A DNA stretch of 64,000 nucleotides from Conchocele bisecta (Eukaryota; Mollusca; Bivalvia; Lucinida; Thyasiridae), in assembly GCA_029237695.1 (NCBI GenBank), contig CM055273.1:62485968-62549967 (forward strand), in the 5' to 3' direction. Shown here in pieces: positions 62,990 through 64,000 of the stretch. Position numbers and translations under genes: made by a program. Below the pieces are notes generated by a model that saw only the letters and a program-made list of their open reading frames with translations, had not been told where the DNA came from and did no database searches. Each line of letters starts with the position of its first letter. Position 1 is the first letter of the stretch.

Positions 62990-63149
62990 TTACTGTCTGT
63001 TTCACGAAACCTGCCCACACTTTACGGTCATATAAACAATGCAAAATAATATATTTTTCGATAATTTTATTAAAATTTAAGAATGAGCCTTCTTTTTATT
63101 TTGTTAAATTTTGTCAAATGTTGATTTTATTATGAAACATTGATTTTTA
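62990..63149. mobile_element. TGTTTCACGAAA MITE, left fragment
   Basis: ACTGTCTGTTTCACGAAACC TGCCC ... AAGAATGAGCCTTCTTTTTA, then cut at the long repeat that follows. Confidence 0.75.
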
Positions 63150-64000
63150 TTTTATGACTAAGGGTGAATTACCGAGATTTATTAGTGAATTATCACTTGA
63201 TATTGCACTGTTTGAAACTGTGATAAATACGGGTTTGAACTGTGGGAATATGACTTTTCTACTATGAAAAATATCATTACAAGCCGAACTACTTTGTCAT
63301 GGCGACAAGGGAGATAATTCCAGAGTCAGGCTCGTATTTAAAATATTTACCTTTTGAGGCTGTTCTGATGGTGCTGTCAAGTCCATTATTAGTAAATGTT
63401 CTGTTGCTGGTCTGCAATACGACTACTCTAGCCTACAATGGATATGACGTTACCAGATGAATTCCCTAATCTTACAGCAACTGTTAATCATTGTATGTAC
63501 GAACAGTCGTCGCAAAATCAGACAATGATAGCCCTCGTGACAGTGGGAATTCTGGTCAGCGTCTCGAATTGCCTTACAAACGGTCGAATCTATCTGGCGC
63601 AGTATATTGATACTGATAATGAGTAGATTCCTGTTGGTAAATCGTGTTACTTTCGTTTATCAATTATTTTAAATGCAGATCGACAATATCTTCACACGGA
63701 ATTAATCACAGTAAGCTTAGTGGCGGCCATTGTGCATGTCGAGAATAAATTCCAATTATAGTATTGCGCCATGGGGGCGTGGCTTCAAATGTCCACTCTA
63801 TCAATACAATGTGTATTATTGTTAATCGTATCATTTGATTGTTTAATTATTTGTGTAAACTGTATTTTATCTATTATATTTTAAAATTAGGAGACGAATA
63901 TCAGCGTAATAAATTACAAATGTGGAATTATGTTTTATGCAACAAGTGATTTTAGTAAATTGGTCATGTTGAGAAATGAGGTCCCCACATGTTTCCTAGC
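63150..64000. repeat. Long dispersed repeat, copy 2 (runs off the window)
   Basis: Collinear with the split copy at 41803-44793. It holds a 62-codon frame (63438-63626) with a hydrophobic core ([18 protein letters not shown]) that is broken in copy 1; coding status is unknown. Confidence 0.65.

Overview
The window is animal nuclear DNA: AT-rich, with split genes bounded by GT/AG introns, and dense with short non-autonomous DNA transposons (MITEs), perfect hairpins and minisatellites. Two repeat types point to a bivalve mollusc, probably a heterodont: the AAGGTCAAGGTCAA-type repeat near 30.8 kb and the dispersed CCAGTGTAGATCCAGATCAG repeats. This assignment is an inference from repeat style and protein resemblance; no species can be named.

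Three gene-level objects can be supported. (1) A large aldehyde oxidase / xanthine dehydrogenase (molybdo-flavoenzyme) gene runs on the + strand from about 29.7 kb past the right edge. Twenty-one exons (29733-62941) join in phase to about 890 codons: both [2Fe-2S] domains, the FAD domain and the first part of the molybdopterin domain. The last ~400 codons lie outside. The residue after the GGGFGGK motif is Ile rather than the Glu of true xanthine dehydrogenases, so an aldehyde-oxidase-like substrate pocket is more likely. (2) An older tandem copy (1200-18895, +) is a pseudogene. Only exons equivalent to 1, 2, 13, 14 and 15 remain; two are split by MITEs, one has a six-codon deletion and a lost splice donor. 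(3) A complete four-exon gene on the - strand (10313-16036) sits inside the gap of that pseudogene. It encodes a 234-residue protein with an acidic N-terminus and a basic helical middle, of a family I do not recognise.

Layout: 0-10 kb, pseudogene exons in TE-rich DNA, including a relic Tc1/mariner element with ~280-bp inverted repeats and a 68-bp higher-order minisatellite; 10-16 kb, the antisense gene; 16-19 kb, a tRNA-headed retroposon and the last pseudogene exons; 19-29.6 kb, intergenic DNA of MITEs, foldback elements and a GC-rich island; 29.7-63 kb, the active enzyme gene, whose introns hold a 69-bp minisatellite made from its own exon 5/intron border, a 31-bp array, a 40-bp array and dozens of MITEs; 63.0-64 kb, a second copy of an intron-12 repeat.

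Repeat labels used here are local descriptions, not database names: FB21 (foldback with 21-bp arrays), TATAC, GTGAATGGG, GGAATGAATGG, GGGCCCGTTTCAC, GATCACGTGGTTAC, TTAACCCTTAG, CAGTNGAACC (TA-flanked, pogo/Tc1-like), AACCCTTT, CCAGTGTAGATCC and TGTTTCACGAAA families. Exon borders come from reading frame, phase continuity, GT/AG signals and family resemblance by eye; no alignment or transcript was available.
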